Under the pieces are notes generated by a model. That model saw only the letters and a program-made list of their open reading frames with translations, had not been told where the DNA came from and did no database searches. From the NCBI RefSeq assembly GCF_001408515.1, contig NZ_CYPR01000203.1, positions 1-52,186 of the forward strand: 52,186 nucleotides of DNA, in the 5' to 3' direction. The position numbers and the translations under genes were made by a program. Positions 38,436 to 46,566 of this stretch are shown piece after piece (the stretch's first letter is position 1; the number at the start of each line of letters is the position of its first letter). The DNA comes from Jannaschia seosinensis. GTDB taxonomy: Bacteria; Pseudomonadota; Alphaproteobacteria; Rhodobacterales; Rhodobacteraceae.

Positions 38436-38454
38436 AGGTGGTGAAAACCACATG
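38436..38454 (+). promoter_or_regulatory. rpsU ribosome binding site inside a GAAA-capped hairpin
   Basis: AAGGTGG, the Shine-Dalgarno sequence, overlaps the left arm of a perfect stem GTGGT (38438-38442) / ACCAC (38447-38451) with a GAAA tetraloop, directly abutting the ATG at 38452. The fold would hide part of the ribosome binding site. Confidence 0.6.
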
Positions 38455-38658
38455 CAGGTTAGCGTACGCGACAACAACGTCGATCAGGCCCTTCGGGCCC
38501 TGAAGAAGAAGTTGCAGCGCGAGGGGGTGTTCCGCGAGATGAAGCTCAAGCAGCATTTCGAGAAGCCCTCCGAGAAGAAGGCGCGCCAGAAGGCCGAGGC
38601 CGTTCGCCGCGCCCGGAAACTCGCACGCAAGAAGGCACAGCGCGAGGGGATGATGTAA
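38452..38658 (+). CDS. rpsU: 30S ribosomal protein S21
   Basis: The 68-residue basic protein is S21 of the small ribosomal subunit, needed for initiation. It matches the family from [20 protein letters not shown] through the Lys/Arg-rich C-terminus ([15 protein letters not shown]). It is monocistronic: divergent from the COQ9 gene and closed by a rho-independent terminator 28 bp after its stop. A hairpin covers its ribosome binding site. Confidence 0.97.
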   Translation: MQVSVRDNNVDQALRALKKKLQREGVFREMKLKQHFEKPSEKKARQKAEAVRRARKLARKKAQREGMM

Positions 38659-38685
38659 GCCGTCCCGGCTTTGCCACGAGACCGA

Positions 38686-38716
38686 CCCCCGGTGCCGAAA
38701 GGTGGCGGGGGTTTTT
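38686..38716 (+). terminator. rho-independent terminator of rpsU
   Basis: CCCCCG...GCC / GGTGG-CGGGGG forms a long stem with one mismatch and a GAAA loop, followed by TTTTT. Confidence 0.85.
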
Positions 38717-38950
38717 CTTTGGGGGCGCTCCATCCGAATGGATTTGGCGCATATCCCATCGACCTGCTGCGATAGCGTCAGCCGCTTCTGAACTGTGCCG
38801 CAATGACGCGTCGGGGCTTTTGGCGCACGAGAATCAGGCTTCGGCGCTTCGGCGAAAATCCGATTCGAATTCGCGATGCACGGAGCCCTGATTGCCGACA
38901 TCTCCGCCAAGCGAGCACGATCCGGCTGATCCACCGGTGCCCATGGCGCT

Positions 38951-39547
38951 TCAATTCGGGCGGGGTGTCGGCGTGCCGGCGGTGCTCGCGTCTTCGGTGT
39001 CATCGCGCACGACCCGCTCTGTCACGCCGGGCAGGTCGGCGACGTCGCGCATGATCCGCTGCGGGTACCAGGAGCGGTCGACGGCGTCGAAGCCCAAGTC
39101 ACGCAAGATGCCGCTGACGGCCCTCCCGCAGGTCGCCTTGTTCGCCGGTCCATGCGCCTCCACCAGCCGCAGCGCGCGCGCTGCGATCTCCGGCGTCACC
39201 GGAATTTCCTGCAGGACCATGCGGTAGGTCGGCCGCGCGTGGTAATCGACGTAGAAGTCCAGCATCACCGGCGTCACGCCATAGATGACGTCTCCCCGCT
39301 CCGGCGCGTTCGGATGCCACCACGTGCCGGCGGGATCGAAGATCACCCGCTGGTCTCCCGACACCATCAGCGCGGAATGGCCGCCGCTGCCGTCGCGGTT
39401 GTTGATCGCGGTCATCAGCGTCAGGCTGGGCGGCCCCTCTGCGCGGAAGGCGCGGGCCTGCACCTCCTCCATCGGGGTCCAGACGGCATCAGCCCCGCAC
39501 CCCGCAAGGATCGGCAGCACAAGCGCAAGCAGCGCCGCGCGAAGCAT
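38951..39547 (-). CDS. putative lipoprotein, conserved hypothetical
   Basis: The 198-residue protein has a lipoprotein signal (LPILAGC, Cys17). The mature part has a pattern GGHSALMVSGDQRVIFDPAGTW ... GDVIYG with a conserved His and Asp, and a later Cys (ATCGRAV). This order hints at a papain-like/NlpC-type fold, although the usual Cys-His order is not clear, so activity is uncertain. It follows the CoxIV gene by 4 bp and is probably co-transcribed with it. Confidence 0.75.
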   Translation of the reverse strand: MLRAALLALVLPILAGCGADAVWTPMEEVQARAFRAEGPPSLTLMTAINNRDGSGGHSALMVSGDQRVIFDPAGTWWHPNAPERGDVIYGVTPVMLDFYVDYHARPTYRMVLQEIPVTPEIAARALRLVEAHGPANKATCGRAVSGILRDLGFDAVDRSWYPQRIMRDVADLPGVTERVVRDDTEDASTAGTPTPRPN

Positions 39548-39551
39548 GAAA

Positions 39552-39695
39552 TCAGGTCCGGAACAGCGCGAGGAAGATCAGGATGGCGATGATGACGATG
39601 GTGACCCACTTCGTGAAGGTCATGAACCCGGCAAAGGTCTTTTCCTGCTCGGTGATGTCCATGGTGCCCATCTCGTGCTTTTCCTTCTCGTCCAT
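39552..39695 (-). CDS. aa3-type cytochrome c oxidase subunit IV
   Basis: This 47-residue protein has a short polar N-terminus, the family motif MDITEQEKTFAGFM (12-25) and a single membrane helix (about 30-46, TIVIIAILIFLALF). It matches the small subunit IV of Rhodobacter/Paracoccus aa3 oxidase. The subunit I-III genes are not in this window, which is usual for this orphan gene. ATG 39695 has AGGGAG at good spacing. It is co-directional with and 4 bp from the lipoprotein gene. Confidence 0.9.
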   Translation of the reverse strand: MDEKEKHEMGTMDITEQEKTFAGFMTFTKWVTIVIIAILIFLALFRT

Positions 39696-39769
39696 CGCCA
39701 CCGGCTCCCTCGGTATGATCGCGTCCGTCGTGCCCTAGCGCAGCATCCCGGCCGTGTCACGAGGCCGTG

Positions 39770-40282
39770 TCACACCGGGGTGTCGGACGTGGCATCCAGG
39801 TCGGCGGCGGACTCGGCGGCCTCTTCTTCTTCGAGCGCGCGGGCGAGGCGGAAGCCGATGCGCTGCGCTTCGGGCCGATCCGTCGGGCGCGGCACGGCAC
39901 GAAGCAGGACGTTGAGCTGGCTGACATGCTGGATCGACTGCACCCGCATTCCCGCCCCGTCCACGCCCGAGAAGGTGACGATGTCGGGGGCATGAAAACC
40001 CAGCCCCTCGATCCGCATCAGCCCGCCCGCGGCGTCGGTGAAGCCCATCGCGGCCTCCTGCTCGGGGTCGAGCGTCTCCTCAAAGGCCTTGAGATAGAGG
40101 ACCAGCCGCCGATGCGCCCATTCCGCCGCCGACATCTGCTTGGCCGCGCGGGCCAGTTTCTCGGGCATGGGGGGCGTATGATCCTTGCCGTCGGCGCGCA
40201 TTTCCCGCGCCCGCAATTCGGGGGGCAGGGCGTTGGCCTCCATGGCGTCGGCGGTCGTATGGGTCTCGGATTGTCCGGTCAT
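39770..40282 (-). CDS. DUF6173-like hypothetical protein
   Basis: The 170-residue soluble protein has a conserved-looking centre: EWAHRRLVLYLKAFEETLD, AMGFTDAAGGLMRIEGLGF, and IQHVSQLNVLLRAVPR. I associate this pattern with DUF6173 from memory. Ends are Ala/Glu-rich. ATG 40282 is chosen because the upstream extension is Ala/Pro-rich and overlaps the next gene's flank. The upstream MBL-hydrolase gene ends 55 bp away on the same strand. Function is unknown. Confidence 0.65.
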   Translation of the reverse strand: MTGQSETHTTADAMEANALPPELRAREMRADGKDHTPPMPEKLARAAKQMSAAEWAHRRLVLYLKAFEETLDPEQEAAMGFTDAAGGLMRIEGLGFHAPDIVTFSGVDGAGMRVQSIQHVSQLNVLLRAVPRPTDRPEAQRIGFRLARALEEEEAAESAADLDATSDTPV

Positions 40283-40337
40283 GGGCGCAATGGTGGCGTG
40301 GGCGGGCGGCGCGTCAAGCCGCCCCGCAGGCAAGCGC

Positions 40338-41399
40338 TCAGGGATGTGCCGCCCGAAACACCCAGACGCCGTCCTCCCGCACCTCGCGCGTGGCGCGTCC
40401 GGTCAGCCACAGATGCTGAAGATGCGCGATCGCCTCGAAGAAGGCGAGGCCGTAGAGGTCGCCGGACACGTCGCGCTTGAACAGCGGCGCGAAACATTCG
40501 CCGCCCGTGCGCGGCTGCTCGGCCAGATGCGCCTGAAGGCGGTCGAGTGCGGCTTCGTGGTTGGTCCGCAGGGTTTCCATCCGCCGGGGCAGCCCGCGAT
40601 ACGGCGTCTTGTGACCCGGCAGCACCAGGTGATCCGGCCGCGCCAGCGGGGCGAGTCGGTCGCAGGCCGCCAGCCAGTCGCCCACCGGATCGCCGTTCAG
40701 CTCCGTCGGATAAAGCCCCAGATTGGGCGAGATCCCGGGCAGAAGCTGATCGCCGCCGAGCACAAGGGCGCCGCCCTCCTCGTAGAGAACCGCATGCTCC
40801 GGCGCGTGGCCGTCCCCGCGCGCCACGCGCCAGCGCCGCCCGCCGAGCGTGATTACCTCGCCCTCGGCAATGCGGGTGAAGCCGGTCGGCATCGGGCTCA
40901 CGATGTCGGAGAAGTTGAACGGCCGCTCCGCCCGCCGCTTGTCCAGCACATCCGGATCCATCCCCCAGCGATGGCAGAAGGCGATGGTCTCGGGGGTGTA
41001 CCGCTCCTGCACGTCGAGCGTCAGCATCCGCGCCATGAGCCACGACGTTCGCGTCGTCAGAAGCTCCGCCCCCCGCGATTGCAGCCAGCCGGCAAGGCCC
41101 ACATGGTCGGGATGGTGATGCGTCACCAGAACTCGCGTGATCGGCCCGCCGCCCAGCGGCCCCGCGATCAGCGTCTCGACGATGGCGCGCGTCCGCTTGG
41201 TGTCGAAGCCGGTATCGACCATCGTCCAGCCGTTCTCTTCGCGCAGGAAGAACACGTTGACGTGGTCGAGCGCCATCGGCAGCGGGAGCCGCGCCCAGAG
41301 CACGCCCTCGGCCACCTCGGTCACGGTGCCTTCCTCGGGCGGAACCTCCCAGGGGAATGTCAGCCCGGCATAGCTGTCGGGGATCTCGATGTCCTTCAT
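40338..41399 (-). CDS. MBL-fold metallo-hydrolase
   Basis: The 353-residue protein has the metallo-beta-lactamase zinc motif THHHPDHVG (His, His, Asp, His), a further GHAPEH and GHK ligand segments and VDTGFD at the start of the fold. The C-terminal third is helical. Members of this group act as glyoxalase-II-like or lactone/thioester hydrolases. It lies 79 bp downstream of the acyl-CoA dehydrogenase gene on the same strand, so a thioesterase-like role in acyl catabolism is possible but unproven. Confidence 0.88.
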   Translation of the reverse strand: MKDIEIPDSYAGLTFPWEVPPEEGTVTEVAEGVLWARLPLPMALDHVNVFFLREENGWTMVDTGFDTKRTRAIVETLIAGPLGGGPITRVLVTHHHPDHVGLAGWLQSRGAELLTTRTSWLMARMLTLDVQERYTPETIAFCHRWGMDPDVLDKRRAERPFNFSDIVSPMPTGFTRIAEGEVITLGGRRWRVARGDGHAPEHAVLYEEGGALVLGGDQLLPGISPNLGLYPTELNGDPVGDWLAACDRLAPLARPDHLVLPGHKTPYRGLPRRMETLRTNHEAALDRLQAHLAEQPRTGGECFAPLFKRDVSGDLYGLAFFEAIAHLQHLWLTGRATREVREDGVWVFRAAHP

Positions 41400-41478
41400 G
41401 GGGTGCCCGCGTCCTTCCTTGGGTTCGGGATGTTGCGCGGGTGGGGCGGTCCGGGGGCCGACCCGCCCGATCGCCGCG

Positions 41479-43149
41479 TCAGGCCGCGATTTCGTCGGCG
41501 CTCAGGGCAAAGAGTTCGTCTGCGCCGGAGCGCGCCTTGGCCATCTCGGCACGCGCCTCCGGCAGGAACCGGCCCCGTGCGAAACGCGCCAGATGCGCCC
41601 GCGCCGGATCCGCCGCCGCGGCCTTGAGGTGGTGGTGCGTCCCCAGAACGCGGGCGAAGGCGGCAAGGTAGGATACCGCCCCCGCGAAGCGGTCCTGCAT
41701 ATCCTGCGCCACCATCCACTCCGTCAGGTCGCGCAATTCGTCCACCGCCGCGCGCAACGCCGCATCCTCGGTCGCGCCCATCTCGTCGAGCAGGGCGAAG
41801 GCCGCCGCGCCGCCATCCATCAGCTTGCGCCCCACGAGGTCCATCGCCTGGATCCCGTTCGTGCCCTCGTAGATCGCGGTGACGCGCACGTCGCGCAGGA
41901 ATTGCGCCGCGCCCGTCTCCTCCACGAAACCCATGCCGCCATGGACCTGTATGCCGTCGCCCGCGACCTTGATGCCGGTATCCGTGCCGAAAGCCTTGGC
42001 GATGGGCGTCAGGAACGCACCCCTTGCACGCCACGCCACGTCGCCTGTCGCCTTCGCCATGTCGAGCGCCACGGCGCATTCCATCGCCAGCGCCCGCACC
42101 GCGAAGGTCTCGGCTTTCATGCCGAGGATCATGCGCCGCACATCGGCATGCTCCAGGATCGAGCCGTCCGGCACGCGCGTCTTGCCCTGCTTGCGGTCGA
42201 GGGCATAGCCGATCGCATGCTGAAGCGCGGCTTCCGCGACGCTGAGGCCTTGGACGCCCACGCCGAGGCGGGCATTGTTCATCATCGTGAACATCGCCGC
42301 CATGCCCTTGTGCGGCTCACCGACCAGCCAGCCGGTCGCGCCGTCATATTCCATCACCGCGGTGGGCGAGCCGTGCAGGCCCAGCTTGTGCTCGAGCGAT
42401 ACGACACGCAGGCTGTTGGCCTGTCCCGCATTCCCGTCCGCATCCGGCAGGCGCTTGGGGACCATGAACAGGCTGATCCCCCTCGTCCCCTCGGCCGCAT
42501 CGGGCAGGCGCGCGAGGACGAGGTGACAGATGTTCTCGGCGAAGTCGTTGTCGCCCCAGGAGATGTAGATCTTCTGCCCCGTCACCGCATAGGTTCCGTC
42601 GCCGTTCGGCTCCGCCTTCGTGCGCAGCGCTCCGACATCCGATCCGGCCTGCGGCTCCGTCAGGTTCATCGTCCCGCACCATTCGCCGGAGACGAGCTTG
42701 GGGATGTAAGTTTCCTTGATCTCGTCGGAGGCATGCGCCTCCAGCGCCTCGATCTGGCCCTGCGTCATCAGCGGGTTGAGCTGCAGCGCGAGGCAGGCCG
42801 AACCGATCATCTCGTTGACCGCCATGGTCAGCGCGATCGGCAGGCCCATGCCCCCGTGCGCGGGGTCGGCCGACATCCCGATCCAGCCGCCCTCGGCAAT
42901 GGCGCGAAAGCCGTCGGCGAAGCCGGGCGAGGTGCGCACCACGCCGTTCTCCAGATGCGCGGGATGCTGGTCCCCCTTGCGGTTGAGCGGCGCGAGCACG
43001 TCATCGCACATGCGCCCCGCTTCGGTCAGGATGGCATCCACGGTTTCGGGCGTGGCCTCGGCAAAGGCCTCGGTCGCGGCGACGCGGTCGAAGCCCGCGA
43101 CCTTGTCAAGAACGAAGCGCAGTTCGGATACGGGTGCGCGATAGGGCAT
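41479..43149 (-). CDS. acyl-CoA dehydrogenase, DmdC-like
   Basis: The 556-residue FAD enzyme is longer than classical acyl-CoA dehydrogenases (about 390) and has the extra C-terminal domain seen in DmdC/FadE12-like proteins. Motifs include GMNLTEP-like GTMNLTEPQAGSDVGAL, YAVTGQKIYISWGDND, and HGGMGFVEETGAAQFLRDVRV. Oxidation of 3-methylmercaptopropionyl-CoA (DMSP degradation) is known for DmdC in roseobacters, but paralogues act on other acyl-CoAs, and no other dmd gene is adjacent. GGGAGG precedes ATG 43149. Confidence 0.9.
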   Translation of the reverse strand: MPYRAPVSELRFVLDKVAGFDRVAATEAFAEATPETVDAILTEAGRMCDDVLAPLNRKGDQHPAHLENGVVRTSPGFADGFRAIAEGGWIGMSADPAHGGMGLPIALTMAVNEMIGSACLALQLNPLMTQGQIEALEAHASDEIKETYIPKLVSGEWCGTMNLTEPQAGSDVGALRTKAEPNGDGTYAVTGQKIYISWGDNDFAENICHLVLARLPDAAEGTRGISLFMVPKRLPDADGNAGQANSLRVVSLEHKLGLHGSPTAVMEYDGATGWLVGEPHKGMAAMFTMMNNARLGVGVQGLSVAEAALQHAIGYALDRKQGKTRVPDGSILEHADVRRMILGMKAETFAVRALAMECAVALDMAKATGDVAWRARGAFLTPIAKAFGTDTGIKVAGDGIQVHGGMGFVEETGAAQFLRDVRVTAIYEGTNGIQAMDLVGRKLMDGGAAAFALLDEMGATEDAALRAAVDELRDLTEWMVAQDMQDRFAGAVSYLAAFARVLGTHHHLKAAAADPARAHLARFARGRFLPEARAEMAKARSGADELFALSADEIAA

Positions 43150-43221
43150 CGGGGAACCTCCCATTCGGGGCGAGGACGGGATAAAGGCTGACGTGAACGA
43201 AAGGTTAGGTCAGGGGGCGGC

Positions 43222-44175
43222 ATGGTCGCAACCGAAACACGGCGTCACGAAGTCGCGGAGGCGGCGGCGCTCCTGCGCCGCGGCGGGCTCGTCGCCTTTC
43301 CGACCGAAACGGTCTACGGCCTCGGCGCAAATGCCACAGACGGGCGGGCCGTGGCGCGGATCTTCGCGGCCAAGGGGCGGCCGTCCTTCAACCCGCTGAT
43401 CGTGCATGTCGCCGACCTCGCGGCGGCGGAACGGCTGGCCGTGTTCGACGATGTGGCGCGCCGCCTGGCCGAGCGTTTCTGGCCCGGTCCGCTGACGCTC
43501 GTCCTGCCGCTGCGGGCGGGGCACGGGCTGTCGCCGCTGGTGACGGCGGGGCTCGATACGGTGGGCCTGCGCGTGCCCGCCGCGCCGTTGGCGCAGGCGC
43601 TCCTGGCGGCGGCCGGCGTGCCCGTCGCGGCGCCCTCGGCGAATCCGTCGGGGCGCGTCTCGCCGACGCGGGCCGACCACGTCCGTGCGGGGCTGGGCGA
43701 CGCGGTGGATGCGGTTCTCGATGGCGGGGCCTGTGCGGTCGGGCTCGAATCGACGATCCTGCGCACGCGGCCCCTGACGCTCCTGCGCGAAGGGGGGCTT
43801 GCCGCCGAGGAGATCGAGGCCGTGACCGGGCCGCTCGAACGCGACGTGACGCCCGGCCGCGTCTCCGCCCCGGGACAGCTTTCGTCGCATTACGCGCCGG
43901 GCGTGCCCGTGCGGCTGGGCGTCACCGTGCGGGCGCGCGACGCCGTGCTGATCGGATTTGGCCCGGTGGCGGGGGATCTGACGCTTTCGACTTCGGGCGA
44001 CGTGGTGGAGGCGGCGGCGGCGCTGTTCGATGCGCTGCACCGGGCGGACGCGCTGGCCGCCGCGCGCGGGGCCGCGCGGATCGACGTGGCGCCGGTGCCC
44101 GAGGCGGGGCTGGGCCGTGCGATCAACGACCGCCTGCGCCGCGCCGCGGCGCCGCGCGCGCTGCCGGAAGCGTGA
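43222..44175 (+). CDS. L-threonylcarbamoyladenylate synthase (Sua5/TsaC)
   Basis: The enzyme makes threonylcarbamoyl-AMP from threonine, bicarbonate and ATP for t6A37 tRNA modification. The 317-residue protein has the YrdC domain (about 10-195; FPTETVYGLGANA, KGRPSFNPLIVHV, APSANPSGRVSPT) and a C-terminal Sua5 domain linked by SPGQ-like SAPGQLSSHYAPG, so it is the long Sua5 form. It is divergent from the acyl-CoA dehydrogenase gene over about 70 bp. Confidence 0.95.
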   Translation: MVATETRRHEVAEAAALLRRGGLVAFPTETVYGLGANATDGRAVARIFAAKGRPSFNPLIVHVADLAAAERLAVFDDVARRLAERFWPGPLTLVLPLRAGHGLSPLVTAGLDTVGLRVPAAPLAQALLAAAGVPVAAPSANPSGRVSPTRADHVRAGLGDAVDAVLDGGACAVGLESTILRTRPLTLLREGGLAAEEIEAVTGPLERDVTPGRVSAPGQLSSHYAPGVPVRLGVTVRARDAVLIGFGPVAGDLTLSTSGDVVEAAAALFDALHRADALAAARGAARIDVAPVPEAGLGRAINDRLRRAAAPRALPEA

Positions 44176-44212
44176 TTTTCCGTTCCCGCCCGGGCGCGCT
44201 ACCTTCTAGCCG

Positions 44213-44986
44213 ATGTTCCGTCTGCTCCTCGTCCTTCTGATTCTCCTGCCCCTGCCGGCTGTGTGCGAGCGGCAGGACATGCGCGACGCGATCCGGGTCG
44301 AGGTCCTTCCCGGCTGGCGGAGAGAGGACGGCATCCACGTGGCGGGCCTGCGCGTCCGGCTGGCGCCCGGTTGGCGGACCTATTGGCGCAGCGCGGGTGC
44401 GGCGGGCATCTCGCCGCAGATGGATTGGCGCGGCTCGCGCGGGGTGCGCTCCGTCACGCCGGCCTGGCCCACGCCGACCCTGTTCCGCACCGCCGGGGCC
44501 CTGTCGATCGGCTACCGGGAGGATTTCATCCTGCCCCTGCTCGTGGCTACCGGAAACGGGAAGGCGCGGCTGGAGGGGCGGCTCGATATCGGGGTCTGCG
44601 CCGATATCTGCCTGCCCGCGCGTCTTCATGTGGCGGCCGATCTGCCCGTGCGGGGAACGCAGGATGCGCGCCTCGCGGCGGCGCTGACGGACCGTCCGCG
44701 CGTCATCGCGGCCGCGGCGCATTGCTCGCTGGCACCGACGGAGGACGGGCTGGCGCTGACGGCGCGGATGGACGTGCCGCGTCAGGGCGGGGCGGAGGCG
44801 GTGGTCTTTGAGCTACCCGACCCGAAGATCTGGGTCACGGATGCGGCGACCGCCCGCGACGGCACCACCCTTGTGGCGCGGTCGGAACTGATCGGCGAGG
44901 CCCCGCTTTCGGTCGATCGATCGCGCATCCGCATCACCGTGATCGGCACCGACGGCGCGGTCGAATTGCGCGGCTGCGCGGGTTGA
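44213..44986 (+). CDS. DsbD-N-terminal-domain-like secreted protein
   Basis: The 257-residue protein has a signal peptide (1-18). Its body matches the thiol-disulfide interchange N-domain (DsbD alpha/ScsB-like): LAPGWRTYWR, PTPTLFRTAGALSIGYREDFILPL, and the cysteine pair in GVCADICLPA. It stands alone without the membrane and thioredoxin domains, so it probably serves as a periplasmic thiol-reduction adaptor. It starts 37 bp after the Sua5 gene. Confidence 0.88.
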   Translation: MFRLLLVLLILLPLPAVCERQDMRDAIRVEVLPGWRREDGIHVAGLRVRLAPGWRTYWRSAGAAGISPQMDWRGSRGVRSVTPAWPTPTLFRTAGALSIGYREDFILPLLVATGNGKARLEGRLDIGVCADICLPARLHVAADLPVRGTQDARLAAALTDRPRVIAAAAHCSLAPTEDGLALTARMDVPRQGGAEAVVFELPDPKIWVTDAATARDGTTLVARSELIGEAPLSVDRSRIRITVIGTDGAVELRGCAG

Positions 44987-45087
44987 AGATCATGTTCGGC
45001 CAAGGGTTTTTCGCCGCTGCGGCGGTTTGACTCTTGAAGCCGGCCGGGGGGCAGGCCACTTCTATACGTGTAAGAAGGAGATATGCG

Positions 45088-45231
45088 ATGTCTGGCGGAA
45101 AGCGTAACATTCTCGAAAAAATCGCGGATGCCGTGACGGAAAAACTGTCCGATCTGCTGGGCGCGCTGGCGCCGCAGCACGATGCGATTCCGGTGCCGGT
45201 CCGTCGCGATGAGCCGCGCCGCCCGCGCTGA
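45088..45231 (+). CDS. small 47-residue hypothetical protein
   Basis: A very strong ribosome binding site AAGAAGGAG (45072-45080) precedes ATG 45088. The peptide has an amphipathic helix (NILEKIADAVTEKLSDLLGALA, about residues 8-28) and a Pro/Arg-rich tail. There are no cysteines and no signal peptide. It faces the Nudix gene tail to tail with a 3-bp gap. I do not recognise the family, but the RBS and spacing support translation. Confidence 0.6.
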   Translation: MSGGKRNILEKIADAVTEKLSDLLGALAPQHDAIPVPVRRDEPRRPR

Positions 45232-45234
45232 TCT

Positions 45235-45702
45235 TCAGGAGGCCGCCGCGCGCAGCATCGCGCCCGCGACGGGGGCCTTCTTGGGCTTGACGCTCAACGA
45301 CATCAGAAGCTCCGACAATTCCGGCTCGGCCACGAGGTTCGCGGCCTTGCGCAGCGGGAACCACTTCCGGCGGCGCTCCTTGCGCTCCTTCCAGTCGTCC
45401 TTCTCGCGCTCCACGACCATAGGATAGACATGCACGATGCAGGGCTGACGCGTTCCGTCGTCGAGCCGCTTGTCGTAGCTGTAGCTGCCGAAGGATTGGC
45501 GCGCGATGTGGCCCTTGACGCCGGCCTCCTCCATCGCCTCGATCGCGGCCGCGGCCCAAGGCTTGATGCCCTTCATAGTCCAGCCCTTCGGCACGACCCA
45601 GCGGCCCGTATCGCGCGACGTCACCATCAGGACCTCGACCTTGTCGTCATCGCCCCAGCGGAGCGGCAGGGCGGCGATCTGCTCTCTCACCTTCAGTTTC
45701 AT
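45235..45702 (-). CDS. Nudix hydrolase, DIPP-like
   Basis: The 155-residue protein resembles alphaproteobacterial diphosphoinositol-polyphosphate-type Nudix proteins: GRWVVPKGWTMKG followed by a Nudix helix ending EAMEEAGVKG. The metal-binding EExxEE-type residues Glu55, Glu58 and Glu59 are present, but the consensus Arg before Glu55 is Ile and the earlier Glu is Ile, so the box is not canonical. ATG 45702 is used; GTG 45732 is an alternative start. Substrate is likely a nucleoside or inositol polyphosphate. Confidence 0.85.
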   Translation of the reverse strand: MKLKVREQIAALPLRWGDDDKVEVLMVTSRDTGRWVVPKGWTMKGIKPWAAAAIEAMEEAGVKGHIARQSFGSYSYDKRLDDGTRQPCIVHVYPMVVEREKDDWKERKERRRKWFPLRKAANLVAEPELSELLMSLSVKPKKAPVAGAMLRAAAS

Positions 45703-45947
45703 GTCTCGTACCTGATTTGTCGGCGTCTTCACTGCGCCGTCTTTCTTTTTATTTCATTAACTTGGTAAAATAACATGGCCGCGGGGATCTGGCAATTCCA
45801 ACGGTATACGGGCGGTGGCGGGCCGAAATCGTACGATGCAGTTCAGTGGCCTGTGCGGTTTTGCCCCGCCCCCTTCCGCAGCTTTGCGCATTTGCACAGC
45901 TCCGCTTGGTTCTACGTCCTGCTGCGCACAGCGAAGGAGACACGCCG

Positions 45948-46484
45948 ATGGCCAGCACTGATCGTACCGGAACGCGCCTGATGGACCGCCCGGAATACCG
46001 CAGCAAACCCAAGCCCCTGACCCGGGGACCCTACGTGATCGTGGCGGAGGCGGTGGTCGAGATGGCGGATCTCAACTACGGCTCCGTCATCGTGGTGGAC
46101 AAGGACGACATGGTGATCGGCGTCGTCACCGAACGCGACATCATGAAGAAGATCGTCGGCAAGGGGCGCGATCCCAAGACCACCAAGCTGTCGGAGATCA
46201 TGACCGCCGACCCCCGCCTTGCGCGCGAGGACGACGACATGCTCGACTGGCTGCGGATCATGTCGAACGAACGGTTCCGCCGCCTGCCGGTCGTCGATGG
46301 CGAGGGGCGGATCAAGGCCGTTTTCACCCAAGGCGACTTCGTCAGCTACACCTGGCCCGAACTGATGGGGCAGATGCGTTCGATCGTGAAGGCGCAGGTC
46401 GCGGGCAATTTCCACTATATCCTGATCGGCGGGGCGATCCTGATCTATGCGCTGGCGATGGTGGTGGTCCTGTCGGTTGTTTGA
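45948..46484 (+). CDS. CBS-domain protein with C-terminal membrane anchor
   Basis: The 178-residue protein has two CBS motifs (about 30-65, with SVIVVDKDDMVIGVVTERDI; and about 75-135, with RLPVVDGEGRIKAVFTQGDF) that usually bind adenosyl ligands, and a C-terminal membrane helix (about 156-178). AAGGAG precedes ATG 45948. Role is probably energy or nucleotide sensing at the membrane, but the partner is unknown. The AT-richer 245 bp upstream, shared with the Nudix gene, probably holds divergent promoters. Confidence 0.87.
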   Translation: MASTDRTGTRLMDRPEYRSKPKPLTRGPYVIVAEAVVEMADLNYGSVIVVDKDDMVIGVVTERDIMKKIVGKGRDPKTTKLSEIMTADPRLAREDDDMLDWLRIMSNERFRRLPVVDGEGRIKAVFTQGDFVSYTWPELMGQMRSIVKAQVAGNFHYILIGGAILIYALAMVVVLSVV

Positions 46485-46503
46485 CCTGGTCCCGGAGGCG
46501 TCC

Positions 46504-46533
46504 TGCGGCGATTACCCATGGGTAATTGCCGCA
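46504..46533. promoter_or_regulatory. 30-bp near-perfect palindrome between convergent genes
   Basis: TGCGGC-g-ATTACCCA / TGGGTAAT-t-GCCGCA is a 15+15 bp palindrome with one G/T mismatch and no loop. It lies 20 bp after the CBS gene stop and 33 bp before the aldo/keto reductase stop. No T-run follows, so it is either an unusual bidirectional terminator or a dimeric protein-binding site. Confidence 0.7.
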
Positions 46534-46566
46534 TCTCACTGATTTCGTTCACATTTAAACTGGGGA

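Noticed and set aside
38803-39054. 83-codon plus-strand ORF after rpsU
   Set aside because: Arg-rich translation with no RBS, overlapping the lipoprotein gene antisense; the 38717-38950 gap holds no visible gene.
45070-45090. Expression-vector contamination (TAAGAAGGAGATAT resembles the phage T7 gene 10 leader)
   Set aside because: The match is short and flanked on both sides by native high-GC coding sequence in order; a strong natural Shine-Dalgarno explains it.
45775-45981. 68-codon plus-strand ORF upstream of the CBS gene
   Set aside because: No RBS, no conserved pattern, and it overlaps the well-supported CBS-protein start in another frame.
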